Shown one piece after another: positions 23,888 to 32,414 of a DNA stretch of 45,015 nucleotides (position 1 is its first letter; every line of letters begins with the position of its first letter). The position numbers were made by a program, and so were the translations under genes. The notes beneath the pieces are model-generated. The model was not told where the DNA came from. It made no database searches and saw only the letters and a list, made by a program, of their open reading frames with translations. The stretch is from an uncultured bacterium (GTDB lineage Bacteria > Verrucomicrobiota > Kiritimatiellia > RFP12 > UBA3636), in assembly GCA_902793555.1 (NCBI GenBank), contig CADBEF010000006.1:1-45015 (forward strand). The letters are read 5' to 3'.

Positions 23888-25540
23888 ATGGACGACGCGC
23901 CGACAACCGGAACGATGGGCCCCGCCGTGGCGGGGTGGGGACGCCGCCACCGCAAGGGGTTGCGGCGCGGCGCGCTCGCCGCGCTCGCCCTGTGGTTCTT
24001 CTGGTATCCCGCCGACCGGCGCGAGCTCTACGTGGCGATGCCGGACGGCGCGGTCGCCGCGGCCTACGTGCGCGGCGTCGCGTCCGAGGAGGCGGCGCTC
24101 TGCTCGCATCCCGTCTTCGACGCGGCCTTCGAGGCGCTCGGGCTCGACGCGGACCGCGCGCGCCGCCACAACGAGGGCGTCTACTGGACGCTCTACTGGC
24201 TCGCCGGCGAGCACGGCGTCGCCGCGCTCGTCCCGGCGGAGAAGGCGTGCGGCGACGACGTCGACTTCTACCTCGCCGCCGCGAGCTACGTCGGCTGGAA
24301 GGCGCGCGCGCTGGAGTTTTTGTGGCGCATCAAGCAGGTGCCGTTCCTCGGGCCGCTCAAGACGACCGCCAAGGGGACGCGCTACATGGAGTTCCCGCAT
24401 GCCGACGAGCTGTACGACCGCGGGGTCGTGCTCGGGCTCGACATCGTGGACGGCGTCCTTGTCGCGGTCCTGGCGACCGATCCCGACCGCGTGGCCGAAC
24501 TGGCGGAGCGCGTCCGCGACGCGAAGAAGACGCCTCTTGCGCCGGTTTTCGCCGCCGCCGGCTCTCCCGAGCCGTGGCGCGAGAAGCCGCCGCTGCGTCA
24601 CCGCGTCTGGTCCGCCGGGGTGCCGGAATTCGGCGTTCCGCGCGCGCGGTTCGAGGTCGGCTCGCTGCGCGGCCCCGGCGCGGAGCTGCACGGCGAGCTG
24701 TTCGACGTGCCGAACCCGTGGGCGGGCGCGGCGGCGTTTTCGGACCGGCGGCCGATCGGGCCGGGCGTCGCGGACGAGACGGTCGAAGGCACGGCGGTTT
24801 TCGCCGCCGGCGACGTGTCGCCGCTGCTGCCGTGGCTCGGCGACGCGGTGCCGGACGCCCGCCCGGGCCTCGGCTGGGCGTGGCTCGCGGACGAGCCCTA
24901 CACGGGCCTCGCGGCAGTGCTGCCCGTTCCGTCCGCCGGCGTCGCGTTCCCGGTGGAGGATTCGTTCGACGCGGAGGACTGGTGGGCCGCCGCGTGGCCG
25001 CGCGTCGCGGAGGCGGGCGCGGACCTCAAGCCACGCCAGCGCGCGGGCGCGGACGGCGCGCGGCTCGTGTGGTCGAAGCAGCTCGCGCTCTTCGGCGGCG
25101 AGGCGCCGGACGCGGCGTGCGCCTTCTTCGCGCCGCTGCCGGACAGGCCCGGCAAGCCGCGCCGCGTCGCGCTGGGAAGCTCCTACGGCGCGTGGCGCGC
25201 GATGCGCGAAGCGGGTGGGGCGACCTTCGAGTCGCAGGTCGCGTCCTGGATCCGCGGCCGCGCCCCGGACCCCGGCGCGCCGGACGCCGCGCTCGCGGCG
25301 CGCATCGACTTCGACCGCGTCGACGAAATCCTCCTGCGCGCCTCGGGCGTGGCGAACCTCGCGCGGCGCTTCGGCGCGGACCTGCCGGTCGAAGCCGCCG
25401 ACTGGCTTCCGTTCGCCGGACCCGCCGCCGCCACGCTCCGCGTCCTGGGCACGGCGCGGCTGCACCTCCTGCCGACGCCTCACGTTTCCTTCCGCTTCCG
25501 GGCGGAGGGGCTCCCTCCATCCAACGACTCCATGCCATGA
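23888..25540 (+). CDS. Unrecognised membrane-anchored protein
   Basis: 550 residues. One N-terminal membrane helix (about residues 30-42, ALAALALWFFWYP) follows a basic stretch, giving a large periplasmic domain. I recognise no family. Visible features are HNEGVYWTLYWLAGEHGVAA, a Trp-rich central region (PYTGLAAVLPVPSAG, DWWAAAWPRVAEAG) and a C-terminal IDFDRVDEILLRASGVANLA. The alternation of short strands and Ala-rich helices and the phrase LGSSYGAWRAM resemble proteins annotated as DUF3352-like, but this is weak. The gene overlaps the M20 peptidase start by ATGA, so the two are translated together. No enzymatic motif is evident. Confidence 0.6.
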   Translation: MDDAPTTGTMGPAVAGWGRRHRKGLRRGALAALALWFFWYPADRRELYVAMPDGAVAAAYVRGVASEEAALCSHPVFDAAFEALGLDADRARRHNEGVYWTLYWLAGEHGVAALVPAEKACGDDVDFYLAAASYVGWKARALEFLWRIKQVPFLGPLKTTAKGTRYMEFPHADELYDRGVVLGLDIVDGVLVAVLATDPDRVAELAERVRDAKKTPLAPVFAAAGSPEPWREKPPLRHRVWSAGVPEFGVPRARFEVGSLRGPGAELHGELFDVPNPWAGAAAFSDRRPIGPGVADETVEGTAVFAAGDVSPLLPWLGDAVPDARPGLGWAWLADEPYTGLAAVLPVPSAGVAFPVEDSFDAEDWWAAAWPRVAEAGADLKPRQRAGADGARLVWSKQLALFGGEAPDAACAFFAPLPDRPGKPRRVALGSSYGAWRAMREAGGATFESQVASWIRGRAPDPGAPDAALAARIDFDRVDEILLRASGVANLARRFGADLPVEAADWLPFAGPAAATLRVLGTARLHLLPTPHVSFRFRAEGLPPSNDSMP

Positions 25541-26610
25541 AAATCGACCTCGACTTCTTCCTCGAACTGCTGCGCATCCCGTCCGTGACGGACGACATCC
25601 CGCAGGTGAACCGCGCCGTGGGCGCGATGCGCGCCTGGCTCGAAGCGCGCGGCGTCTTCTGCGAAACCGAAACGATGCCGGACGGCCGCGAGTTCCTCTA
25701 CGCCTCCGTCGCGAAGGGCGAGCGGACGCCGAAACTGCTCCTCAACGCGCACCTGGACGTCGTGCCGGCCGCCCCGGGGCAGTTCGAGCCGCGCGTCGAG
25801 GACGGCAACGTCACGGCCCGCGGGACGTCGGACTGCAAGGGCAACGCGGTCGCGGCAGCGACCGCGCTCGCGGCGCTGGCCGGGAGCGGCGCGAGCGTCG
25901 GCGCGGTCTTCTCCACCGACGAGGAAGAGGGCGGGACCACGTCCGGCGAGGCCGTCCGGCGGGGATTCCGGGCGAGCGTCCTGACACTTGTCCTCGACGC
26001 CGGCCCCTGGTCGATCACGTATTCGCAGAAGGGCATCGTCTCGCTCCGGCTCGTCGCGAAGGGCGCCGGCGGGCACTCGTCCGAGCCTTGGCGCTTTGAC
26101 AACCCGATCGACAAGCTCTTCGAAGGGTGGACGCGCCTGCGGGAGGCCTGGCCGGCGATCGCCGACGAGAAGGAACACTGGGGCGATTCGCTCGCCGCGA
26201 CGGTCGTCCGCGCGGGCTCCGTCCACAACCAGATCCCCAACGAGGCGTCGATGGTCGCCAACATCCGCTTCGTGGAACCCGGCGCGATCCCGCGGATCGA
26301 GGCGTTCGTCCGCGAGAAGTCCGGCCTGGCGGTCGAGCGCCTCGCGACGTGCGAGCCGGTCGTCTGCGACGCGGGCGCCCCGGCGCTCGTCGCGCTGCGC
26401 GAGGCGATGGCGACGGCCTTCGGGCGCGAGATCCCGATGGTGCGCATGCACGGCGCGACCGACGCGCGGCACTTCGGCGGGCCGGGCGCGGCGCCCGTCG
26501 CCATGATCGGCGTCGAGGGCTGGCGCTGCCACGACGAAGGCGAGGGCGCCACGCTTTCGAGCGTCCAGGCCTACGCCGACTTCCTCGCGGACTTCGCGCG
26601 GACGCTCTAG
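25537..26610 (+). CDS. M20-family metallopeptidase / deacylase (ArgE-DapE type)
   Basis: 357 residues. The di-zinc site is complete: NAHLDVVP (His72, Asp74 catalytic), GTSDCKGN (Asp99 bridging), STDEEEGG (Glu129-131), LDAGP (Asp154) and the last ligand His332 in WRCHDEGEG. The dimerisation domain insert (about 165-270) has VAKGAGGHSSEPW with its conserved His. The family removes acyl or amino-acid groups (acetylornithine, succinyl-diaminopimelate, dipeptides). The usual GXGXXDMKG is GTSDCKG here, so the exact substrate is not deducible. Cytoplasmic; no signal peptide. Second gene of a two-gene unit. Confidence 0.9.
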   Translation: MKIDLDFFLELLRIPSVTDDIPQVNRAVGAMRAWLEARGVFCETETMPDGREFLYASVAKGERTPKLLLNAHLDVVPAAPGQFEPRVEDGNVTARGTSDCKGNAVAAATALAALAGSGASVGAVFSTDEEEGGTTSGEAVRRGFRASVLTLVLDAGPWSITYSQKGIVSLRLVAKGAGGHSSEPWRFDNPIDKLFEGWTRLREAWPAIADEKEHWGDSLAATVVRAGSVHNQIPNEASMVANIRFVEPGAIPRIEAFVREKSGLAVERLATCEPVVCDAGAPALVALREAMATAFGREIPMVRMHGATDARHFGGPGAAPVAMIGVEGWRCHDEGEGATLSSVQAYADFLADFARTL

Positions 26611-26629
26611 GGCGGTCGCGTTCCGCCGG

Positions 26630-27589
26630 CTAGCGGCCGCCGGACGCGGTGTGCTCCGCCCAGGTCCGGACGTGCGCGCCGATCGTTTCGGCCAGGCGGT
26701 CGACCTGCGGTCCCGGGCGCAACGCCCGGGCGCCGAAGAGCACGTGCCAGTCGCCCGAAAGCAGGGCGGGGAAGGGCGTCTTCTCCCAGGCGAGAAGCGC
26801 CGCTTCGAGTTCGGCGGGCGACTCGTCCGTCCCGGCGCGGACCTCGAGGACGACGTCCGGATCGAGCGCCGCCGCGGCCGCGCGCGGCAGGATCGCCGAG
26901 ACGGCTTCGTTCGTGACGGCGTTGCGCGCGCCGAGCGCCTCGACGACGCCGCTTTGCCACGATTGCCGGGCGGCGGCGCGGACCGCGCCGGGCGCGCCCG
27001 GCGCGTCGCCCATCACGAAAAGGACGCTCGGCGCGCGGCCGGCCGAACTCGCGGCGGCGGCGACGCGGCCGCGTTCGCGTTCCAGGACTTCCGAGACGTG
27101 TTCGAGCCAGGCTTCCGCCATCGGAACCGCGTCGAAACGGGTCGCGAGTTCGTAAACGCCCTGCAGCATGTCGTCGAGGGGGTCCGTCTTGACGGCCAGA
27201 TGGCTGATGCGCGCCTTTTCGAGCGCGTCGTGCAACGGCGATTCGGCGAGGGGCGCCGGCAGCACGACGAAGTCGGGGCGGACCGCGGCGAGCGCCTTGA
27301 GGTCGACGGCGCCGCCGGCCGTGAACACGCAGGGCAGGTTGGTCGCGGAGGGCGGTTCGTCGCACCACGGCGTGCGGCCGACGAGATGTCCGCCGAGTCC
27401 GAGCATGAACAGGGTCTCGGTGAGGCCCGGCGAGAGCGCGACCAGGCGCGGGCTCTCCGCGTCGGGCGCGGCGGCGGCGCCGGCGCGCGAGGCGCGCTGC
27501 GCGTTCCCGACGCACCGGACGGCGAGGAGGAGCGCCGCGAGGAGGACGGCGAGCGCGGGGATCGCGAAACGGCGGATGCGCGCGTTCAT
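26630..27589 (-). CDS. Helical-backbone (BtuF/TroA-like) substrate-binding protein
   Basis: 319 residues from ATG 27589, where ATGA overlaps the permease stop. An N-terminal hydrophobic signal (FAIPALAVLLAALLLAVRCV) includes a Cys that could be a lipobox variant, but spacing is imperfect. The mature domain opens with RLVALSPGLTETLFMLGLGG and GRTPWCDEPPSATNLPCVFT, as in cobalamin and siderophore binding proteins, then VRPDFVVLPAPLAESPLHDA and a long backbone helix, and PDVVLEVRAGTD in the second lobe. The expected partner is a BtuCD-type importer; instead an ABC-2 permease and GldA-like ATPase precede it. Ligand unknown. Confidence 0.8.
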   Translation of the reverse strand: MNARIRRFAIPALAVLLAALLLAVRCVGNAQRASRAGAAAAPDAESPRLVALSPGLTETLFMLGLGGHLVGRTPWCDEPPSATNLPCVFTAGGAVDLKALAAVRPDFVVLPAPLAESPLHDALEKARISHLAVKTDPLDDMLQGVYELATRFDAVPMAEAWLEHVSEVLERERGRVAAAASSAGRAPSVLFVMGDAPGAPGAVRAAARQSWQSGVVEALGARNAVTNEAVSAILPRAAAAALDPDVVLEVRAGTDESPAELEAALLAWEKTPFPALLSGDWHVLFGARALRPGPQVDRLAETIGAHVRTWAEHTASGGR

Positions 27590-28320
27590 GACCGGGTCGA
27601 GGACGCCCAGCGGCGCGTTTCGAGCAGGCGGACCGCGCAGAACAGGAAGAAGGCCGCGGCGGTGATGAACAGGACGATCGGGCGCGTGTCCGCCACGCCG
27701 CGCGCGAAATCCAGGATGTCGACCGTCCGGGAAATCCCCGCGTCGCGGAAGCCGGGGAAGCGGCCGGCGAGCAGCGCGGCCGAGGAAAGGCAGAACGCGA
27801 GCGTCGTGGCGCCGGCGGCCGACTCGCGGCGCGCGGCGACGGCCGCCAGCACGCCGAAGGCCGTCCACGCGGCGGAGGCGAGCGCGACCGCGGCCGCGCC
27901 CCAGGCGACGTGCGCGGGAGCGAACGGTGGCGGCGGCGCGGCGAGGTGCAGGTAGACGGCGAACGGGATCGAGCCGAGCGCGAGCGAGAGCAGCACGAGG
28001 CCGTACGCGGAGAGGAACTTGCCGAGCACGACCTCGGCGTCCGTCACCGGCGCGGTGAACAACGTTTCGAGCGTGCCCGACGCGCGTTCGCGGGCGAAGA
28101 GCCCCATCGTGAAGAACGCGACCGCGAAGGGAGCGGCGATCGCGAGTTGCGAGCAGAAGACGACGGGAAGCGACGCGACGTGGCCGGCCGCGGCGCGGAG
28201 GCCCGCGACAAGCAACACGCCGGAGAGCCCCGCGACCGCCGCGAACACGAACCACGTGGAGCGGGCGCGCAGGGCGAGGGAGTTCTCCTTTCGCCAGAGG
28301 ACGAACGGGACGCGGCTCAC
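27586..28320 (-). CDS. ABC-2 type transporter permease (GldF/NosY-like)
   Basis: 244 residues with about six hydrophobic helices. FTMGLFARERASGTLETLFT followed by APVTDAEVVLGKFLSAYG is the typical cytoplasmic loop of ABC-2 permeases, where the membrane anchor meets the ATPase. The protein begins in an ATGA overlap with the ATPase gene and ends in one with the binding-protein gene. Related permeases act in gliding motility (GldF), copper handling (NosY) or drug export. Direction of transport is not certain; ABC-2 systems are usually exporters. Confidence 0.85.
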   Translation of the reverse strand: MSRVPFVLWRKENSLALRARSTWFVFAAVAGLSGVLLVAGLRAAAGHVASLPVVFCSQLAIAAPFAVAFFTMGLFARERASGTLETLFTAPVTDAEVVLGKFLSAYGLVLLSLALGSIPFAVYLHLAAPPPPFAPAHVAWGAAAVALASAAWTAFGVLAAVAARRESAAGATTLAFCLSSAALLAGRFPGFRDAGISRTVDILDFARGVADTRPIVLFITAAAFFLFCAVRLLETRRWASSTRS

Positions 28321-29096
28321 GGTTTCGGTTCCTCCGGGGCGTGGGTTTCGCGGGCGGCGGGCGGCGGGACGGCGTGCGCTGCCGCGGCGGCACGCCAGGC
28401 GTCGAAGAGTCCGGGCAGGTCCCGGTCGCCCAGCCGCGACGGGTCGCGCACGTCCGCCAGGACGCGGCCGTGGTCGAGGCAGATCACGCGCGTGGCCACC
28501 GCGCGGACGAGCGAGGCGTCGTGCGTGGCGAAGAGCAGGACGCGCCCGTCCGAGACTTCCGGCGAGACGAGCATGTCCTCGATTTTGCGTGACTGCACGG
28601 GGTCGAGCGCGGCCAGCGGATCGTCGAAGAGGAGGACGTCCGGTTCGTGCAGGATCGCGTCCGCGATCGCCACCGCCCGGCGGCGGCCGGCCGAGAGCGA
28701 GCGGATCGGGGTGGCGCGCAGCGGCGCCAGGTCGCAGAACGCGACGACGTCGTGCAGGCGGCGGCGCAGGCGCGGCCGCGGCATGCGCCGGAGCCGGCCG
28801 CGGAAACGGAGGTATTCCACGACGCCCATCTCCGGTTCCAGCGGCGAGCCTTCCGGCAGGTAGCCGGCGATTTCCCGGACGGCGTTGGACTGCGAGAAGA
28901 GGTCGAAGCCCGATACGGTCGCGGTGCCGGACGTGGGCGGCAGGAACGTGGCGAGCATGCGCAGGAGCGTCGTCTTGCCGGCGCCGTTCGGTCCGACGAG
29001 CGCGACGCGTTCGCCGGGGTCGGCGCGGAACGTCGCGCCGTCCACGGCGGCCGTGCGGCCGAACCGTTTCGAGAGCTGCTGCACCTCGATGCTCAT
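28317..29096 (-). CDS. ABC transporter ATPase (GldA/CcmA-like)
   Basis: 259 residues. Walker A GPNGAGKTT is at 35-43. The signature is LSAGRRRAVAIADAI, a variant of LSGGQ. Walker B reads DVLLFDDPLAALDP, with Asp in the place of the catalytic Glu, and the switch is FATHD. The Glu-to-Asp change and the altered signature suggest reduced or specialised ATP hydrolysis. SGFDLFSQSNAVREIAGYLP resembles GldA-type export ATPases. The C-terminus is Pro/Ala-rich. First gene of a three-gene operon with its own promoter that overlaps the icd stop codon. Confidence 0.88.
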   Translation of the reverse strand: MSIEVQQLSKRFGRTAAVDGATFRADPGERVALVGPNGAGKTTLLRMLATFLPPTSGTATVSGFDLFSQSNAVREIAGYLPEGSPLEPEMGVVEYLRFRGRLRRMPRPRLRRRLHDVVAFCDLAPLRATPIRSLSAGRRRAVAIADAILHEPDVLLFDDPLAALDPVQSRKIEDMLVSPEVSDGRVLLFATHDASLVRAVATRVICLDHGRVLADVRDPSRLGDRDLPGLFDAWRAAAAAHAVPPPAARETHAPEEPKP

Positions 29097-29104
29097 GGGC
29101 GGAG

Positions 29105-29133
29105 ATTCTAGCCGTTCCGGGGCGGTCTGTCTA
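29105..29133 (-). promoter_or_regulatory. Promoter of the ABC-2 operon, overlapping the icd stop
   Basis: TAGACA (29133-29128), 17 bp, TAGAAT (29110-29105). The -10 ends eight bases before the ATPase ATG. The first three bases of the -35 are the TAG stop codon of icd. Confidence 0.65.
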
Positions 29134-30423
29134 CCCGCGGCGGATGGCGTCCGCGAGCGCGGCGCCGAACTCGCTGCATTTCACCTCGCGGGCGCCGTCC
29201 ATCTGGCGCGCGAAGTCGTAGGTGACGACCTTGCTCGCGATGACGGTGTCCATCGCCTTCTCCACCAGGTCCGCCGCCTCGCCCCAGCCGAGGAATCGGA
29301 GCATCATCGCGCCGGAGAGGATCAGCGAGCCGGGGTTCACCTTGTCGAGCCCCGCGTATTTGGGCGCGGTGCCGTGCGTCGCCTCGAAGATCGCGGCGCC
29401 GTGCGTCGCCTCGAAGATCGCGGCGCCGGTGTCGTAGTTGATGTTCGCGCCGGGCGCGATTCCGATGCCGCCCACGGTCGCGGCGAGGGCGTCGGAGACG
29501 TAGTCGCCGTTGAGGTTGAGCGTCGCGATGACGTCGTATTCGGCCGGGCGCGTGAGGATCTGCTGCAGGAAGGCGTCGCAGATGCAGTCCTTCACGACGA
29601 TCTCGCGGTCGGTCTTCGGGTTGGCGAACTTCAGCCACGGGCCGCCGTCGACCGGCGTCGCGCCGAACTCGCGCGCGGCCAGCGCGTAGCCCCAGTCGCG
29701 GAACGCGCCCTCGGTGAACTTCTGGATGTTGCCCTTGTGGACGAGCGTGACGCTGCGGCGGTCGTTGTCGACGGCGTAGCGCAGCGCGGCGCGGACGAGG
29801 CGCTCGGTGCCTTCGAGCGAGACGGGTTTGATGCCGATCGAGGCGGTCTCCGGGAAGCGGATCTTTTTCACGCCCATCTCCGTGCGGAGCCAGTTCACGA
29901 CCTTGGCGGCCTCGGGCGTGCCGTACTTCCACTCGATGCCGGCGTAGATGTCCTCGGTGTTCTCGCGGAAGATCACCATGTCGGTGTTCTCGGGGTGCTT
30001 CACCGGCGAAGGGACGCCCTGGAACCAGCGCACGGGGCGCAGGCACACGTAGAGGTCGAGCTCCTGCCGCAGCGCGACGTTGAGCGAGCGGATGCCGCCG
30101 CCGACGGGCGTCGTGAGCGGGCCCTTGATGCCGACGAGGAACTCGCGGAAGGCGTCGAGCGTCTCGGCGGGGAGCCATTGGTTCTCGCCGTAGACTTTGA
30201 GCGCCTTCTCGCCCGCGAAGACCTCCATCCAGGCGATCGCGCGCGCGCCGCCGTAGGCCTTCTCGACCGCGGCGTCCCAGACGGGGCGCGCGGCGGCGGT
30301 GATGTCGGGGCCGGTGCCGTCGCCCTCGATGAACGGGACGATCGGATGATCGGGGACGCGGAGCCCCTGCGGGGTCATGGCGATCTTCTCGCCGGCGGGA
30401 ACGGTGATTTTGTCGTAGCTCAT
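29131..30423 (-). CDS. icd: Isocitrate dehydrogenase (NADP-type) with a 9-residue internal duplication
   Basis: 430 residues. It aligns with E. coli-type Icd throughout: [40 protein letters not shown] (Ser113, the site phosphorylated in E. coli), [72 protein letters not shown] and [11 protein letters not shown]. It oxidatively decarboxylates isocitrate to 2-oxoglutarate in the TCA cycle. Residues 334-342 (AAIFEATHG) are repeated exactly as 343-351, just before TAPKYAG, which binds the cofactor adenosine phosphate. The second copy restores the normal HGTAPKY, so the cofactor residues survive but an extra nine residues lie in the loop. Own promoter; leaderless start predicted. Confidence 0.95.
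   Translation of the reverse strand: MSYDKITVPAGEKIAMTPQGLRVPDHPIVPFIEGDGTGPDITAAARPVWDAAVEKAYGGARAIAWMEVFAGEKALKVYGENQWLPAETLDAFREFLVGIKGPLTTPVGGGIRSLNVALRQELDLYVCLRPVRWFQGVPSPVKHPENTDMVIFRENTEDIYAGIEWKYGTPEAAKVVNWLRTEMGVKKIRFPETASIGIKPVSLEGTERLVRAALRYAVDNDRRSVTLVHKGNIQKFTEGAFRDWGYALAAREFGATPVDGGPWLKFANPKTDREIVVKDCICDAFLQQILTRPAEYDVIATLNLNGDYVSDALAATVGGIGIAPGANINYDTGAAIFEATHGAAIFEATHGTAPKYAGLDKVNPGSLILSGAMMLRFLGWGEAADLVEKAMDTVIASKVVTYDFARQMDGAREVKCSEFGAALADAIRRG
29371..29424. repeat. Perfect 27-bp tandem duplication inside icd
   Basis: 29371-29397 and 29398-29424 are identical over 27 bases, beginning GCCGTGCGTCGCCTCG on the plus strand. The duplication is in frame and encodes AAIFEATHG twice. 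Complete identity points to a recent event or an assembly error. Confidence 0.97.
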
Positions 30424-30431
30424 GGCGGGAC

Positions 30432-30461
30432 ATTCTACCACGGCTGGCCGCCGCACCGCAA
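30432..30461 (-). promoter_or_regulatory. Promoter of icd
   Basis: TTGCGG (30461-30456), 18 bp, TAGAAT (30437-30432) with extended TGG; eight bases to the ATG. Confidence 0.7.
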
Positions 30462-30489
30462 GCGCACGCCGCGCAGCCCCAGCCCCCGC

Positions 30490-30518
30490 TTGCGCGAATC
30501 GCGTTTTTGTGGGAGAAT
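30490..30518 (+). promoter_or_regulatory. Promoter of the yhcH-like gene
   Basis: TTGCGC (30490-30495), 17 bp, GAGAAT (30513-30518) with extended TGG; seven bases to the ATG. Divergent from the icd promoter. Confidence 0.6.
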
Positions 30519-30525
30519 CGCCGCC

Positions 30526-30984
30526 ATGGTCCTCGATTCGCTTTCCAACGCTTCCCTCTACGACGCCCTCGGCCCCGGCTTCGCCGCGGCGTTCGAATGG
30601 CTGCGCCGGCACGGCGCGACCGCCGTCGGCGCGCCGGTCGCGGTCGACTGCGACCGCGTGGTCGCCCGTCCCGGCGCCTACGGGACGCATCCCCGCGACG
30701 CCGCGAAGTTCGAGCGCCACCGGCGTTTCGCGGACGTCCACTTCGTCGCGGAGGGGGAGGAGCTCGTCGAGGTCGCCGACCCCGCCGCGCTACGGCCCGT
30801 CGCGGCCTACGACCCCGCGGGCGACATCGAGTGGTTCGCGTCGGACGCGCCGCGCCCCGCCGTCCTCCTGCCGGCGGGATCGTTCCTCGTCCTCTGGCCC
30901 CACGAGGCCCACCAGCCCGGCGTCGCGACCGCACGCGGGCCGGTCGCCGTCCGCAAGGTCGTCGTCAAGGTCGCGCTCGGCTGA
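30526..30984 (+). CDS. YhcH/YjgK/YiaL-family protein
   Basis: 152 residues, the family length. Conserved parts are [20 protein letters not shown] with EVAD, the metal-site region [15 protein letters not shown] and the C-terminal [11 protein letters not shown]. Family members (YhcH, YiaL, EbgC) are small cupin-like proteins tied to sialic acid, anhydrosugar and beta-galactoside use, probably as isomerases or mutarotases. EbgC is a subunit of a beta-galactosidase. No sugar operon is adjacent, though an oxidoreductase of the Gfo/Idh family lies 2 kb away on the other strand. Single-gene unit, convergent with the next gene over a 14-base gap. Confidence 0.85.
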   Translation: MVLDSLSNASLYDALGPGFAAAFEWLRRHGATAVGAPVAVDCDRVVARPGAYGTHPRDAAKFERHRRFADVHFVAEGEELVEVADPAALRPVAAYDPAGDIEWFASDAPRPAVLLPAGSFLVLWPHEAHQPGVATARGPVAVRKVVVKVALG

Positions 30985-30998
30985 ACGGGACGCCCGCG

Positions 30999-32387
30999 TC
31001 AGTCGAGGAACATCCGGATGCCGGGGTAGTCGGCGAGGACCGGCGAGAGCCACGGTGCCAGGTCACTCCAGGTCATGTCGGACGGGGCGAAGACGAGAAC
31101 CACCGGCAGCTGCCGCGGCGTCTTTTCCTTGAGGAGCGCGGGAAGCGCGTCGGGCGAGGGCAGGGGGATTTCCTCCGGGACGAGCGTCGGCTTGAGCGAT
31201 TCGCCCTCCCAGTTCTCCGCGATGGCGACGAGCGTCGCGGCGACGGCGCCGTCCTCGCCCTTCGCGAAGCGCAGCTCGCAGGGCTGCGAGAGGCGCTTCT
31301 CGCGGTCGCGCCATTCCTCGTCCGGCAGGATGAACTGGTAGTAGGGGAAGCCCGCGGGCGGTGCGTCCACGCGGACGCCCGTCCCGTCCTTGTCGAGCGA
31401 CTGAAGCAGCGTCGCGGCGTTCTTGAGCGCGCCGAGCGTCGTGTCGGGCGTCCATTGGAACGAAAGGTAGACGTCGCGTTTCTCGTCTCGGACGCGCTTC
31501 GAAAGATCCTGCACGAAAACCGCGGGCGGGACGGCTGTCGGCGCCTCGGCCCCCGGCGCGTCGCTCCGGTAGTACAGGAACCCCTTCGGATCGAACACGA
31601 CCGCGTCGTCCGCGACGCGGCGCGCGGAGAGCGGCGCCGCGCGCTTCTCGGGCGCGAAGGTCACGACCGCGGGGAGGAACGCCTCGAACGCGGCGTTGGT
31701 GGAGACGACCGTCTTGGTGTAGACGACGCTCTGCGGGGCCTTGGCGGGGATGTCGAAGAGCGTCTGGGGCTCGTTGTAGTCGGGGACGATCGAGCCGGGA
31801 CCCTGCGAATCGACGTCGAGCGAGCCGTCCGCGAGGCGCGTGCCGCCGACGTAGACGAACGCCTGCGCGTCGAGCGTCGCGCCGGAGGCGGCGTCCGCGG
31901 CGAAGGCGCCGAGCGGGCGGGCCGGCGCGCCGTCCACGGACGCGGTCGCGGCGACGCGCTCGCCGGCGCTCCAGAAGCGCATCTTCGGGTAGTCCACGGG
32001 GCGGCCCGCCGGGACGCCGAGGAACTCGAACGCCTTCGCGAGGTCGGAAGCGAACGCAAACGTCTGGAACACGGCCTCGTAGTCGTGGCCGGAGTTGAGC
32101 GTGATGAAGTAGAACTCGCAGATCGAGCCGGGCTGCGTGCCGGTCGTGAACGCGTCCACCTCGACCGTGCCCTTCGCGCGGTCGGCGAGCACGCCCTTTG
32201 CGACGAAGAAGCGGTTCGTGTCGGCGCACGTCTTCGCGCGCTCGGCGAGGTCCGCGTCGAGCTTTTCGGAGAGCACCTTTTTCGCGGCGTCCTTCCTCGC
32301 TTCGTCCTCCAAGTAGGAGTCGGCGGCGGGTTCCTGCGCGGCGGCGCAGACGGCGGTTGCGAGGAGAAGCAGGGCGGTCGCTTTCAT
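30999..32387 (-). CDS. Exported protein with YdjY-like domain
   Basis: 462 residues with a signal peptide (MKATALLLLATAVCAAAQ). A helical charged stretch (24-55) is followed by a region resembling YdjY proteins: AKGTVEVDAFTTGTQPGSIC, EFYFITLNSGHDYEAVFQTF and LAKAFEFLGVPAG. A second part contains FDPKGFLYYRSDAPG and a thioredoxin-free domain ending LPVVLVFAPSDMTWSDLAPW. YdjY domains are found in exported proteins of Planctomycetes and Verrucomicrobia and have no assigned function. The gene lies 27 bases after the second Gfo/Idh gene, so it is probably co-transcribed with it. Confidence 0.65.
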   Translation of the reverse strand: MKATALLLLATAVCAAAQEPAADSYLEDEARKDAAKKVLSEKLDADLAERAKTCADTNRFFVAKGVLADRAKGTVEVDAFTTGTQPGSICEFYFITLNSGHDYEAVFQTFAFASDLAKAFEFLGVPAGRPVDYPKMRFWSAGERVAATASVDGAPARPLGAFAADAASGATLDAQAFVYVGGTRLADGSLDVDSQGPGSIVPDYNEPQTLFDIPAKAPQSVVYTKTVVSTNAAFEAFLPAVVTFAPEKRAAPLSARRVADDAVVFDPKGFLYYRSDAPGAEAPTAVPPAVFVQDLSKRVRDEKRDVYLSFQWTPDTTLGALKNAATLLQSLDKDGTGVRVDAPPAGFPYYQFILPDEEWRDREKRLSQPCELRFAKGEDGAVAATLVAIAENWEGESLKPTLVPEEIPLPSPDALPALLKEKTPRQLPVVLVFAPSDMTWSDLAPWLSPVLADYPGIRMFLD

Positions 32388-32414
32388 GAATGCGGAACGG
32401 TGGATGGAATCGGA

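Noticed and set aside
26630-27589. Candidate missing PotD for the potABC genes
   Set aside because: The sequence follows the helical-backbone BtuF/TroA fold, not the polyamine-binding fold, and it belongs to the ABC-2 operon.
29371-29424. Frameshift or pseudogene in icd
   Set aside because: The duplication is 27 bp and in frame, and the reading frame continues intact to the normal C-terminus.
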